The notes below the pieces were generated by a model, which saw only the letters and a list, made by a program, of their open reading frames with translations, had not been told where the DNA came from and searched no databases. This document shows positions 1-9,059 of a DNA stretch of 37,500 nucleotides, piece by piece (the stretch's first letter is position 1; the number at the start of each line of letters is the position of its first letter). A program made the position numbers and the translations under genes. The stretch comes from Tubiluchus corallicola (lineage: Eukaryota; Priapulida; Priapulimorpha; Priapulimorphida; Tubiluchidae): contig JAQGDQ010000240.1 in NCBI GenBank assembly GCA_030141605.1, positions 75,001 to 112,500 on the forward strand, in the 5' to 3' direction.

Positions 1-600
1 CTATATCATTTAGGCCTACAACACCCTATAATACGACGTAAACTTTTCGTTCATCCTGGTTGCATTTTAAACCAACTTTTTTTGCAAAAAAGCAGATGAA
101 CATATAAGACGTCCGTTTAAATAAATAGTAATTAATATTAATATTAATAATATTTGCTTTTAATATTTTATTCAACAAGAACTAACATCGCTTATAAGCT
201 ATAATGTTCTAAAAAGGTACATCCTTGGGCTTATGTTTGTGAACTTTGTTGAACTGTTTTACATTCGAAAATTTTGGTTATTGAATTTAGGTGCATATTA
301 CTTGTTCAAAATATCAATAAATGTTTCTTGTTCAATAAGGTTTACATGCGCGAGCAAATGAATACTTTGACTTAGTAACTAGACAATTTTATAACTAAGT
401 GCAACAGTTTCTGGCAAATTCAGGGCATGGAAATTCCCCAAAATACTTAGGTGGTCATATGATATGACCTCAACTTGCAAACCAAAACAGATGGTGTATT
501 AAAGCAAAAATCTATTATATTTATTGTAATCCTTTGTTACTTTCCAGAATAAAGCTATTCAGAAAAAAATTGCAAATGTTTTTATGTAATTATATAGCAG
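1..600. other. AT-rich non-coding DNA
   Basis: No gene is seen. The stretch holds a TAGGCCTA palindrome at 11-18, an ATTAAT simple-sequence run near 128-152, and a pyrimidine tract ending in CAG at about 545, followed at once by AATAAAG. The last of these could be a terminal splice acceptor or a retroelement tail, but no open frame supports either reading. Confidence 0.6.
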
Positions 601-621
601 CCTAATTCCATGGTTGATATG

Positions 622-702
622 TTAATGTTCTAGCTGTCTGTGACGCACATGGTTACCTATTACTTCTGGATGCGCCTTCATTAATGTAACCAAAGCTTGT
701 TC
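622..702 (-). CDS. candidate terminal coding exon, unknown protein
   Basis: Seen: on the minus strand a good 3' splice site (ATTTTTCTGTTACAG) is followed by a 26-codon frame ending in TAA. The predicted peptide starts EQALVTLMKAHPEVIG and ends RHRQLEH. The composition is protein-like (E, K, H, V, L mixed), but only about 31% of third codon positions are G or C, close to background. No AATAAA follows on this strand, which weakens a terminal-exon reading. The family is not recognised. A chance open frame behind a chance acceptor is a real alternative. Confidence 0.22.
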   Translation of the reverse strand, partial: EQALVTLMKAHPEVIGNHVRHRQLEH

Positions 703-939
703 CTGTAACAGAAAAATGTGGCGTCACAGCCGGAAGGTCTTAGGGAGGCTTGGAAGAGACCAGACGTTTTAATCTCCAAAGCGTTTCTTCAATAAAAACA
801 TTCACAGCGTGTTGTTATGTCAGTGAACTGTTAAGTCGGCTTCCCAATCATTAATATACAAGCGTTGTTTAAAAACAAAGTGTTAAACTATATTGCGTGT
901 TTGTAAACTAGATCACAGATGGCAGCTGCCATGCGCGGG

Positions 940-966
940 AGTGTGTGTGTGTGGGGGGGGGGGGGG
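940..966. repeat. GT microsatellite joined to 14-G homopolymer
   Basis: A GT dinucleotide run at about 940-952 passes directly into 14 consecutive G at 953-966. Both parts are read directly. Such a tract can fold as an intermolecular G-quadruplex or H-DNA, and is also a common site of sequencing-length error. Confidence 0.95.
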
Positions 967-2270
967 TAGTAAGACGGCTGCAGTTACAGACTTAAAAATT
1001 GGTATGAAGTTTTCTGTCATCGAACGTTTTTAATCCAGCAATTTTAAATCCGCTATTTTAAGTGCCCTGCTAGGCTAAACTGTTCAAACAATGACTGCTA
1101 CGTCTAGAGAATGTCCGCTTTCACCTCATCCATCCAGAGTTCAATAGCTTAATGTCCCTGCACCCTAAAATTATCGTAGCGGCAAATTTTTATATTATTC
1201 ACAAATAAATAATTACTTTGCAGTTTACAATTAACAACATAATTGACTGGACTTATTTCCGCAAAAACTCTTACATACATACAAACATTTAAAGTCAGTT
1301 TTACAGCAACATACATTAGCGCGTGTGTAAGTTTTCATCGACAATAAAATAAATGCATTTTATTATGCAGTACCAAGTTACTGTGTGGATTTACGAAAAA
1401 AGAAAGTGAAATTGTACTTTTTTGAATAGCCAGTTCAAGCTTATCTTTGTTTCGACTAAAATTTCCTGAGTGGATTCGAGTCGATTAGGTCAGTACTAAA
1501 ACTATCCATCTGTGACTTAGAAGCCATTGCACTTTCAGGTAAATAACAGTTGCCAAACCTGTTAAAGATTGGGAGTATGTGAAAAACCAATCTAGATGAC
1601 ACTTACTACCTTTTACAGTAAAAATTTTTGAGGCAACTTAATGTCATAAGAAGTTGATAATGTCCATCCCAGAACATGACAACTATACATTTTTTACAGT
1701 ATGTGGAAAATGGTACGAGCCTATTTGGTAATCTCAATCATTGTTCATAGACAAGCTATTGCAAATTCACTACGCCAACCAGGAATTCAATTTCTGATGA
1801 AAACCATTGGATTGAAAGCAAGTGACTGTAAAGTCGCATCATAAATCTTACAGCAGCAAATTTTTCGTACTGCGAAATAGAATTGACAAGTTTAATAGCC
1901 ACATATTATGGCTGTATTAAGCGCTGAAGTTTAATCAGAAATTTCATGATATCAGACGAGATTATGCAGCTGATGCCAGAAATATCACGTGACGCGATTC
2001 AAACTATTTTCCCTCACGCTACGTTGAGCACAATATTTGTGTGCTTAACAATGCTTTCAATCGTATAATCAAAACTATTTTAATGCATTTGTTTTCCAAA
2101 TCTTACACTGTATTTGGACTTACTTGCCTCAGTCTTGGTTTCAAGCTTGAAACAAATGTATTCAAAAACATACATCAAAGATACACAAAGATATACAAAG
2201 ATATGTGTGTAATATCAAGTGGACAAATGTTGTGCCGCTGAGGGCGCTTATCATTGTAGATCAGAACGTA
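967..2270. other. AT-rich non-coding DNA
   Basis: No convincing gene. There are scattered short runs such as CATACATACA near 1272, and a TCACGTGA E-box palindrome at 1985-1992. The 66-codon plus-strand frame at 2041-2241 has no coding character and no splice signals that would extend it. Confidence 0.55.
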
Positions 2271-2289
2271 TATGCACATTATTACGCAA

Positions 2290-2420
2290 GGAAAAAGGAT
2301 CACCATTCAAAGAAGAACTGGTAAAAGAATCAGCACGGTCAAAAGAGCCATCAGGCATAGGCCTACAGTTAAAGATTCACCCGAAAAGATAATGGCCCAC
2401 CAGTCAAATGACCACCAAAT
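2290..2420 (-). repeat. degenerate 15-18 bp minisatellite, inverted copy of the 3479-3570 array
   Basis: Read on the minus strand, this segment is a run of diverged units of the form GGTGGTCATTTGACT, GGTGGGCC.., TGGCTCTTTTGACC, TGGTGATCCTTTTTCC. A 30-base stretch of it (minus strand, beginning at about 2415) matches the plus-strand array at 3479 at about 23 of 30 positions. The array carries an open frame (2272-2478, plus) that is a by-product of the repeat and not a gene. Confidence 0.55.
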
Positions 2421-2571
2421 AAAAATTAACAAACCCGGCAAATGTCAACCAAGAAACCGTTTGAAATATTATTCGTAGAGGTTAACTATAAAGTTCTGCA
2501 TTATTCATTTGTCTGTTTGAATTGAATAATTCTATTGTACTATGAATTTAAAAACAAACAAAAAATTAAAA

Positions 2572-2601
2572 AAACTTAAACGTACAAAAACTTTTAAGTT
2601 T
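2572..2601. repeat. short perfect hairpin, 9-bp arms
   Basis: AAACTTAAA at 2572-2580 and TTTAAGTTT at 2593-2601 are perfect inverted copies separated by 12 bases. A second TTTAAGTTT register overlaps just downstream. In such AT-rich sequence this may be accidental. Confidence 0.6.
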
Positions 2602-2754
2602 AAGTTTATTAGTTTTAGAAATTGTGTCTTATATTTACAAATATTTACGGTTTATTTGAACTAGCAATGTTCGCATTTGATTTGAGGTGAGAATGGCGTT
2701 ACTGTGCGAACTAAGTCTTAGCTTTAACTAGCCTTTTTCATTAATTAACACTAG

Positions 2755-2915
2755 ACATAAAGCAGCAGTCCGTTGGAGCAAAGGTGTTACCGCGAGAAGA
2801 AAGAAAGATACTTCAGAGCAAAAGTGGTATTTGTAAGAATAGCATACCTAAACAAAGTTTTGATTGCAACTATGCGGGACTGCAACGATTGTATTATTTC
2901 GGAACCTGTCCATGA
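2755..2915 (+). CDS. candidate coding exon, unknown protein
   Basis: Seen: a pyrimidine-rich acceptor (CCTTTTTC..AACACTAG) followed by a frame open for 52 codons to TGA at 2913-2915. The peptide includes QQSVGAKVLPREERKILQSK and ends YYFGTCP. A consensus-like donor (T|GTAAGAAT) at 2833 would make a 78-bp internal exon instead (2755-2832). GC at third positions is about 40%, only slightly above background. A second frame is also open for about 26 codons. The family is not recognised, and chance is a serious alternative. Confidence 0.18.
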
Positions 2916-3404
2916 CAGACATTAACTGAAATGAGACAGGAGTGAAATATTTTATACACTCCTTGCAACCAAGGGCAAACATCATTAAAGCATTTCCCAA
3001 CGACGACAAAGGACTTGAGAAGAATTCCGAAGCGCCAACAGGGCTATGTTAATAATCATGTAATTATTCGTGGAGGTAGTTCAAATAAATATCAAACTTA
3101 CGAATGAAAAGCCAGCGATCGCAATAGGGCAGCTCTAACACCCACCGTCTATTACAAAATGACAGTGATTACATTATTTAGTTAGTCTTTTATTTGTTAG
3201 TCACGTGCGCAGCTGAGTGCTCTATCTTTTTTGCAATGCTATGTACTTTTCTAATGTACGAAAAAAATTTATAAACAAAAATAAAATAAAAAGGAGTAAG
3301 ATATTTATCTATTATTAATTTATTATTATTATCAAATAGCATCAGTCACACTTTACTTAGTAAAATATTAACGGTAAGTAAAAGTTGCAATTTCGCTCAA
3401 GCTG

Positions 3405-3447
3405 CTGTCAGAACATCCACTGGTGGACCCCAGTCCACCGCTGACAG
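3405..3447. repeat. nested hairpin at the edge of the minisatellite
   Basis: The outer arms CTGTCAG (3405-3411) and CTGACAG (3441-3447) enclose a perfect inner stem GGTGGAC (3422-3428) and GTCCACC (3433-3439) with a CCCA loop. It abuts the GGTGG repeat array and uses the same core motif, so it looks like an inverted junction of repeat units. Confidence 0.75.
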
Positions 3448-3575
3448 GTGGGCCTTTGATAACGTTGAAAGAGTTGAAGGTGGTTCGTTGACTGGTGGTC
3501 CTTTGTCCGTGGTGGTCCTTTGACTGGTAGTGATTTGACTGGTTGTTCCTTATCCGGAGGGCCTGTGACCACCCA
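3447..3575 (+). repeat. 15-bp minisatellite, unit GGTGGTCCTTTGACT
   Basis: Six units lie head to tail at 3479-3493, 3494-3508, 3511-3525, 3526-3540, 3541-3555 and 3556-3570, with a 2-bp insertion after the second. A diverged unit, GGTGGGCCTTTGATAAC, lies at 3447-3463. The family recurs inverted at 2290-2420. Confidence 0.9.
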
Positions 3576-3946
3576 CCAAATAAAATAGTTCAGTAAATTG
3601 AACGTTCAGTATTAGACGTAATTGTCGTGAATTTAAAAGAAAATAGTAAAATACAGGCGGCCATAATGGCTTCACATCAAAGAATAATCTACACAAGCTA
3701 ATTTTAATTTTGGTAATAAATATTGACTAATATATAGTATAGCTTTTCGCGTAATTACTGAAGACAAAAAAGTGTACGTCTATAATAGAAGACGCAACAT
3801 GACACTTAGTACAACAATTAGTAGTTTTAAGCAATTTGTCAGCATGCTAAAATATCTGTGAGTTATAGTTCACCCTAGCCCAATTCACATTTCCGATCTA
3901 CATGAATACCCTACATTTCGAAGGTTGGTTGGTAAAAAAAACTTAC

Positions 3947-4050
3947 CGAAGTCGTGGAGAACTCGCTGATCATTCGCACAAATCTTGCAGCGCCATAAGC
4001 CATTAAGATAAAGAGATAGAAGCCGTCTGCTACCTCCTTACATTTACCAC
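3947..4050 (-). CDS. candidate internal coding exon, unknown protein
   Basis: Seen: the donor is strong (TCG|GTAAGTTTTT) and the acceptor moderate (TCTTATAGTACAG). The 104-bp exon carries 2 bases plus 34 codons with no stop. The peptide includes CKEVADGFYLFILMAYGAAR and FVRMISEFSTTS, that is a hydrophobic run followed by a basic and then a polar segment, compatible with a membrane helix end. G or C fills about 56% of third positions against a 36-37% background, and purines about 62% of first positions, both typical of coding DNA. The frame stays open upstream of the chosen acceptor, so the exon could be longer. The family is not recognised. Confidence 0.28.
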
Positions 4051-4447
4051 CTGTACTATAAGATTGTAGAAACTCAATGACATTTTGTTCGTTAATGTAA
4101 CAACCCCTTCACATCGAAATGATTTTTTTTTTCACACCAGTCAATTTCTTCAAAAATTCCAATGCCTAGAAAAACTTGCGGCAGCCACAGATAAATCATT
4201 GACTAACTTCTCCAATTACTTCACACAGTTATTCAGGCCAGTGGTAACGAGAAATAAATACAATGAATTGAATATGCAAGAACGTTGACCTTACGGTTGG
4301 CTTCATTTTCTGTTTCAACCTGAATGAGTTTTTGCCTTTGCAAAAAGTTACCTACTCGGTGCAGACAGTTTTGCAGATGTTAGGAAATTCTAATTACTTT
4401 TTGTAAAATTCAAAAAACGTTCGGGCAAGATCGTGGGAAAATGTTCA

Positions 4448-5170
4448 CGACTTGTGTGAGCCAAAAACAACTCGCGTACGAAACCACAAATATGAAACGA
4501 AAAACCACAACAAGTGTGAATTCACGTGATATTTATCAATTATGGAACCAACTAAGTTTATAAAAATTAACAGTATCTTGAAACCAATCCTCTGTATTAT
4601 TAAAAACGGAATCATTGTTGCAATGGTCATCTGAAACAACCACCATTGTGAAAGACTAAGAAAAATTATATTATTTATAGCACCACTGACACTAAAAAAA
4701 CCTTGCACAATCTCATAGAAACGCTTGATGTTTGTTAAACTACTAACTTGTGTAAACAATTAGCTTATGAGAAACTTTTAACTCGTGTGAAATAACTAAC
4801 TCAGTGAAATCTCAGTCAACTCTTTTTCACGTCAACTCGTCGCCTGAAGCCAATATTAATAAAAAGCTAGTGAGAATTGAATGTCGCCATTTACATCTGA
4901 ATGAAAAACTACAGTAACCTTTACTGACAAGCAGACGAACAATTGTGTCACGTGACCCGCTAAACCAATACTGACTGGCTGGCGCTATCGATTGCACAAA
5001 GTGGAAACTTAACTAGAGCAAAAAATAAACACCATTTCAAGAAATTTAGAAGTGAGTACTGCCACACAGTTAGTTGTTGAAGTCGAGCCACTAACACGTA
5101 CATAAAGTCAGAACATTGCATTGGTTTCTGAGAAACCACTAACACTTTCATGAAATCAGAACACAGCCAT
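4448..5170. repeat. highly degenerate minisatellite region (AACTCGTGTGAAA-type units)
   Basis: Variants of AACTCGTGTGAAATAACT recur at roughly 18-bp steps around 4448-4530 and 4740-4850. The clearest pair is CCACTAACAC at 5088 and 5136: 32 bp are repeated at 26 of 32 positions with a 48-bp period. A weaker third copy lies near 5025. Two minus-strand frames (4445-4759 and 4960-5211) are products of the repeat; the second shows CSDFM twice, 16 residues apart. TCACGTGA E-box palindromes at 4522-4529 and 4949-4956 are variants of the unit. Confidence 0.5.
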
Positions 5171-5461
5171 TTATAGGCGAATTTTTTGAACAAGTGCAAA
5201 TTATTACACATTTGCCTGCCCGACGAGCGCTTTTTCCACAGCTTTGGTCAGAAATTACGCCACGCAATTATTGGCTGCTACAATCAGCGCCAGAGCCAGC
5301 AAGCTTAGGAAATTAAACTGGCTTCCTGGTAGCTGTCAGCTGAACGGAACAGTTACGTGAAGCCACCACAAAAGGGTGTTTAAACGAAGTGTCACCGAGT
5401 TCCGGTCATTTTACATTCGTTTGTGTAAAGGAACTGCAGCGCTAATGAACAAAAAATTATT

Positions 5462-5615
5462 CGCACATACACACCTACACGCACACACATACACGTACCC
5501 TCTCACAGCCACGCACCCACGCGCACGCACACCCACACATACACGCACACGTGCACACACACACAAGCACGCGCACACACGCACGCACGCGTGCGCGCGC
5601 ACGCACACACACACA
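5462..5615. repeat. CA/CG compound microsatellite
   Basis: About 150 bp of alternating purine-pyrimidine sequence (CACA, GCAC, ACGC), including a perfect 16-bp palindrome at 5589-5604 with a CGCGCG core. Alternating CA/CG of this length is classic Z-DNA-forming sequence. It has few stops in any frame, which explains the open frames on both strands (5376-5702 plus, 5411-5620 minus). These should not be called genes. Confidence 0.96.
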
Positions 5616-5713
5616 GACAATCCGTTATTTAAAAGATTTAATTACACAATAACAGCTATTTTTAAAACTGTAGTTTTGCGTAACTTCCTTTGTAATCATT
5701 AGAACAATTTCAG

Positions 5714-5800
5714 ATGCCTATAGCTCCACCCCTACTAGGCATTCAATTTCTCGCCTGGAAGAAGTTTGACAAGAACATATTTGCAGACACAGGCGTATAG
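5714..5800 (+). CDS. weak candidate terminal exon
   Basis: An acceptor-like AACAATTTCAG is followed directly by ATG and a 28-codon frame ending in TAG. The peptide includes APPLLGIQFLAWKKFDKN. An ATTAAA hexamer lies about 25 bp after the stop. No donor or known family is seen, and the acceptor has a weak pyrimidine tract. The call is low because chance easily gives such a frame. Confidence 0.13.
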   Translation: MPIAPPLLGIQFLAWKKFDKNIFADTGV

Positions 5801-5983
5801 CAATCCACTGTTGTCGTGTAGCATTAAACAGCCAAGTGTAGTATAATTACACGCGTCTATTCACAAATAACACAAGAGAGCTATACAAGCCAGGAGACTA
5901 GCAGCAGTTATCAAAGAGCCAGACTGCTAAGTCACTATATGTGAAACTTCAATAGAGTCTATGTAAATCAATAGTGCTTTATT

Positions 5984-6060
5984 TGCCCATAAATGGGAAG
6001 ACATGTCCAAAGAGCGGTCGATCCATGTCTTTTTCTGAAAGAAACCCCCTTTTGTGGGCA
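5984..6060. repeat. two-part hairpin, possible MITE or structured RNA
   Basis: The outer arms 5984-5997 (TGCCCATAAATGGG) and 6047-6060 (CCCTTTTGTGGGCA) pair at 12 of 14 positions plus one G-T. The inner arms AAGACATG (5998-6005) and CATGTCTT (6024-6031) pair perfectly. On the right side 15 bases bulge out between the two stems; the left arms are contiguous. The terminal loop is 18 bases. No target-site duplication was recognised, so its status as a mobile element is unproven. Confidence 0.65.
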
Positions 6061-6133
6061 TTTAGCGTAATAATCATTTATTTTAATATAATTGTGTCAA
6101 CTATATCAATGTATCGGCACATATTTTTGTGAT

Positions 6134-6170
6134 AAGTTGTTGGTTGACTTAATGACCAACTAACAAACTT
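6134..6170. repeat. hairpin, 10-bp arms
   Basis: TTGTTGGTTG (6137-6146) and CAACTAACAA (6157-6166) are inverted copies with one mismatch and a 10-base loop. AAG and CTT extend the stem past a one-base bulge. Confidence 0.6.
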
Positions 6171-6510
6171 GCTAATTACAAAAAGAAAAAAATTAAGAAC
6201 AAACACGAAAGATTAAAGTACCAAATAAGCAAGCCATAAGAAACGAGATAAAAGCAAAGTCGGAATTTATAGTAAGGTTATAATAGGTTTTGAACGTTCG
6301 ATTTTTTATTACTTTAGAAAATGCAGACAGTCTGTAAGTGTAAAACAGCCGAGCGACAGAAGACGAAGATATTGCTTTTGTAGCAAGGTAACTCAGATGT
6401 TTGGAGTTCTGGGTAAAACGCACTGCCTAATGACGGAGAACTTTCTGCTAAAGAAAGAATTATCTAGAAATTTTTCTTAACTCTGGCAGTTCAACAATTT
6501 TTTTTTACAG

Positions 6511-6619
6511 CTACACCATTTTCATACTCTCCGGAAACCTAATTAATCGCGCTCTTATTAGACAAAAAAGCGATCCTGCTTACTTCAAATGCCAAAGAGC
6601 TTATTTCGGGGGAATATAA
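6511..6619 (+). CDS. candidate terminal exon, unknown protein
   Basis: A strong acceptor (nine T, then ACAG, ending at 6510) is followed, after one base, by a 35-codon frame ending in TAA at 6617-6619. The peptide includes YTIFILSGNLINRALIRQ and AYFKCQRAYFGG. An AATAAAAAA string near 6724 could serve as the poly(A) signal about 105 bp downstream. The family is not recognised, and the GC bias is not strong. Confidence 0.17.
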
Positions 6620-6639
6620 GAAGTGGCATTAGCAAACAA

Positions 6640-7670
6640 CTGTAAATTACATTGTCAGAATATTTTACCGTTATCACTGGAAGGGCTTTAAAACTAATGC
6701 GATCCTAGTTAATTTGTTTCTAAATAAAAAACGTAACTGGGACAATATCTCAGGGCAAAAAGCCGTCTATTGAAGTCAACACACACCATTCTGGCGTAAA
6801 AGAGTTAAACTAAAAATGATGTTGTCAGAATTGATAGTTCTGTTTCTCAGAAAGCAGTACAAACAGCAAAATGTTCATCAGATCGTATAAATCAATCAAT
6901 TTTGCAAACAATCTTTGAAAATTCTCTAGAAAATGTCTAATGTAGCTATTAAAGTTTACCAGCTTCACTTAGTTCATTAATACTATCAGCAGACGGCGAC
7001 ATCCACGCCACAAGTAGCGGTAGTAGTACTATAATAGTAGTAGTAATTGTGCTACATGTATATTAGACAGCTATTAGACATTATAAGTTCGTGCCATTTT
7101 ATATCTCTCAAAAAACATAATTTCATCTAACAAGTTAATTATTTTTTTTACAAAATTCAAAAACGGAACAAGTAGTTGAACAAAAATTTATCACTCTCTA
7201 TCTACCTTAAACTGAACCGCTTGCTTATTTGAGTCGGCACGTATACCATCGGAATTGCTTTTATTACAATTATAACAAAAGTTTGCAACGGGGTTTACGA
7301 ATGTCCAATTAAAAACGTTAGCCCCTTATGATGTCGAGCGTGCCAAATATAGTATTGGTTCTCAAATCCGCGAATTTCCCAACGGAAGTTGCAACTAAAA
7401 TAGAAGCTTTTATATTTCTTACTACTTGTCATGTTTTCTTTTATAGTGAGAGAATCAGAAGAGAACAGAAAAATGCATTTGTTCTCGTTTGTAACTCTCT
7501 GTGTATGGTTGCGGCCAGGCTTCACAGAGCAGTATAGCAAGGATAAATGAATTTGGAAACATTAATTCGCTTTCAAAAAAGACATCGTCATAGTCATTGA
7601 AACATCTCAAGTGATAAATAGCTAAAACTGTGTTTAAAAGGTCTTCAAGCCATACTTCTTACGCCAAACT
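6640..7670. other. non-coding, imperfect TAG trinucleotide run
   Basis: Apart from the possible 3' UTR tail near 6724, this stretch is featureless AT-rich DNA. It has a TAGTAGTA-type trinucleotide run at about 7017-7047. The opposed frames at 7295-7540 overlap each other and show no supporting signals. Confidence 0.55.
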
Positions 7671-7680
7671 TTTTAACCAG

Positions 7681-7724
7681 AGTGAATGGCCAGGTTGAGC
7701 ACTATTTATAAAGGCATTTGCCCG
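7681..7724 (+). other. weak candidate 5' coding exon
   Basis: An acceptor (ACTTTTTAACCAG) and a donor (CCCG|GTAAGATTG) bound 44 bp. The only open frame begins at the ATG at 7686 right after an in-frame TGA and encodes MARLSTIYKGICP, ending on a codon boundary at the donor. The frame is too short to support on its own. Confidence 0.1.
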
Positions 7725-7937
7725 GTAAGATTGTTTTCGTTTGGTGAAAATTGCTAAAGGCGTGTACTAATATGATAAACATTGTATGGTGCACGGTAAA
7801 AATGATACAAGAAAAAGGGCACACATGGAAAAATAGAAAAAATGTCACGAGTACAAAATATGAACTGATATTTAGGGTTATTGTTGGGCTAATTAGGTTA
7901 GTTATTTTTATCTCTACCAAGGAACATGGATCAACAC

Positions 7938-7967
7938 TATTTGTTTGTTTACTTGTTTGGTTGTTTT
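7938..7967. repeat. short TTTG tetranucleotide run
   Basis: Imperfect TGTTTGTTTACTTGTTTGG. It is the complement-type counterpart of the CAAA/GAAC arrays elsewhere in the window. Confidence 0.75.
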
Positions 7968-8039
7968 TGCCTGTTATATAGCAGTACGCCTATTACGCAA
8001 AAAACAATTAACAAATTTCTACGAATCTCTGTGGAGAAG

Positions 8040-8765
8040 ATGGGAGACAGAGAGGGGATGAAAACTGCCAAAATGGGCATCTTTCGCTCGTTTTTGTCAT
8101 AAAACTTAACCGAACTCCACGTATAAAAATATTCGTGAAACCCTCACTTCGTGGAGGTCTCAGAGGGAGTATTATTGTGTGGAAAAAGCCAGACTTAGCT
8201 ACAAGAGAGGGTGATCCTTTTTTATTATCTCCACTAGGGCAAAGAACTACGAATTAATTCTAGGCTCCATTTTGAGAAATTTTCATATGGAAAAAGGGGG
8301 TCTATAACCTTTGTTTATAAATGTCTCTTACCATCATCAAAATTTAATGGTTAAAGAAATGTAGACACACAATATGTAGAATGTTCGTACATTATTGATT
8401 ATAATTCTATTTAATGAACAGCCTATGTAATACTTATACAAGTATAATATTATTTTTGTATGTTTGCTTGCTTCTCTTTGTTTTGTTTTTTCCTATCAAA
8501 AGAATCTGACGAAAATGTTTAGGAATTAGGATGTTTAGGGAAATGTTCGCCCGTAGTGGAGATCTGCTTCCTAGTGAGCCCATTCTAGTTTTGTGATAGA
8601 GATTATTTGCATGAAAGTAACATAGGTGCTATTTTCCTAATTTTCCATTTGTGACATTTTTCCTATGCTATTTTTACTTGTGCCATTTTAACATGCCATT
8701 TTTGCCTATTTTAAAATTCATTATTAATCTTACACCACAATTTCTTAAATACAGCTATTGATATA
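8040..8765. other. non-coding, no gene seen
   Basis: The stretch contains a weak 7-bp inverted pair (CTCCACG at 8115-8121, CGTGGAG at 8150-8156) and a TTTGCTTGCTTC run near 8463. Nothing else stands out. Confidence 0.5.
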
Positions 8766-8768
8766 CAG

Positions 8769-9055
8769 TAAATCAATGAATGAATGTACCGACAAATCAA
8801 TAACGGAACAAAGAACAAATGAGCAAATGAACAACCAGAGGACAAAGCAAAGAACGGAACAATAAAGTGACAAAGAGAACGAACGATCGCAATCGAATAA
8901 TTTTACCTAAAAAAAACGACGGAAGTATGAGAAAAGAAAGAGAAGAAAAACAAATAAACCAACAGAGTGAAGAGACGGGGGCGGTGAAATGGGCGGATGG
9001 ACAGACAGATATACTCGAACGAGCACAAGACTGAACAGTCAATTTAAAAGTTAAT
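8769..9055. repeat. degenerate GAAC/AATG tetranucleotide array
   Basis: Long period-4 sequence with units such as AATG, GAAC, AAAG and CAAA, heavily mutated. The minus-strand frame 8797-9042 is open because these tetranucleotides lack stop codons in the CATT/GTTC sense. It is not a gene. Confidence 0.75.
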
Positions 9056-9059
9056 GCAT

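Noticed and set aside
421-1069. CAGGGCA..TGCCCTG pair as ends of a hAT element
   Set aside because: Only about 8 bp match, and the flanking 8-mers (GGCAAATT and CTAGGCTA) are not duplicates.
4445-5211. Two hydrophobic minus-strand frames as a membrane protein
   Set aside because: They coincide with the degenerate AACTCGTGTGAAA repeat region, and the internal CSDFM repetition follows the DNA period.
5376-5702. Open frames on both strands over the CA repeat
   Set aside because: CA/CG alternation contains no stop codons in several frames. The His/Thr/Arg and Val/Cys repeats are translated microsatellite.
8797-9042. 81-codon minus-strand frame
   Set aside because: It lies inside the GAAC/AATG tetranucleotide array, whose complement lacks stop codons.
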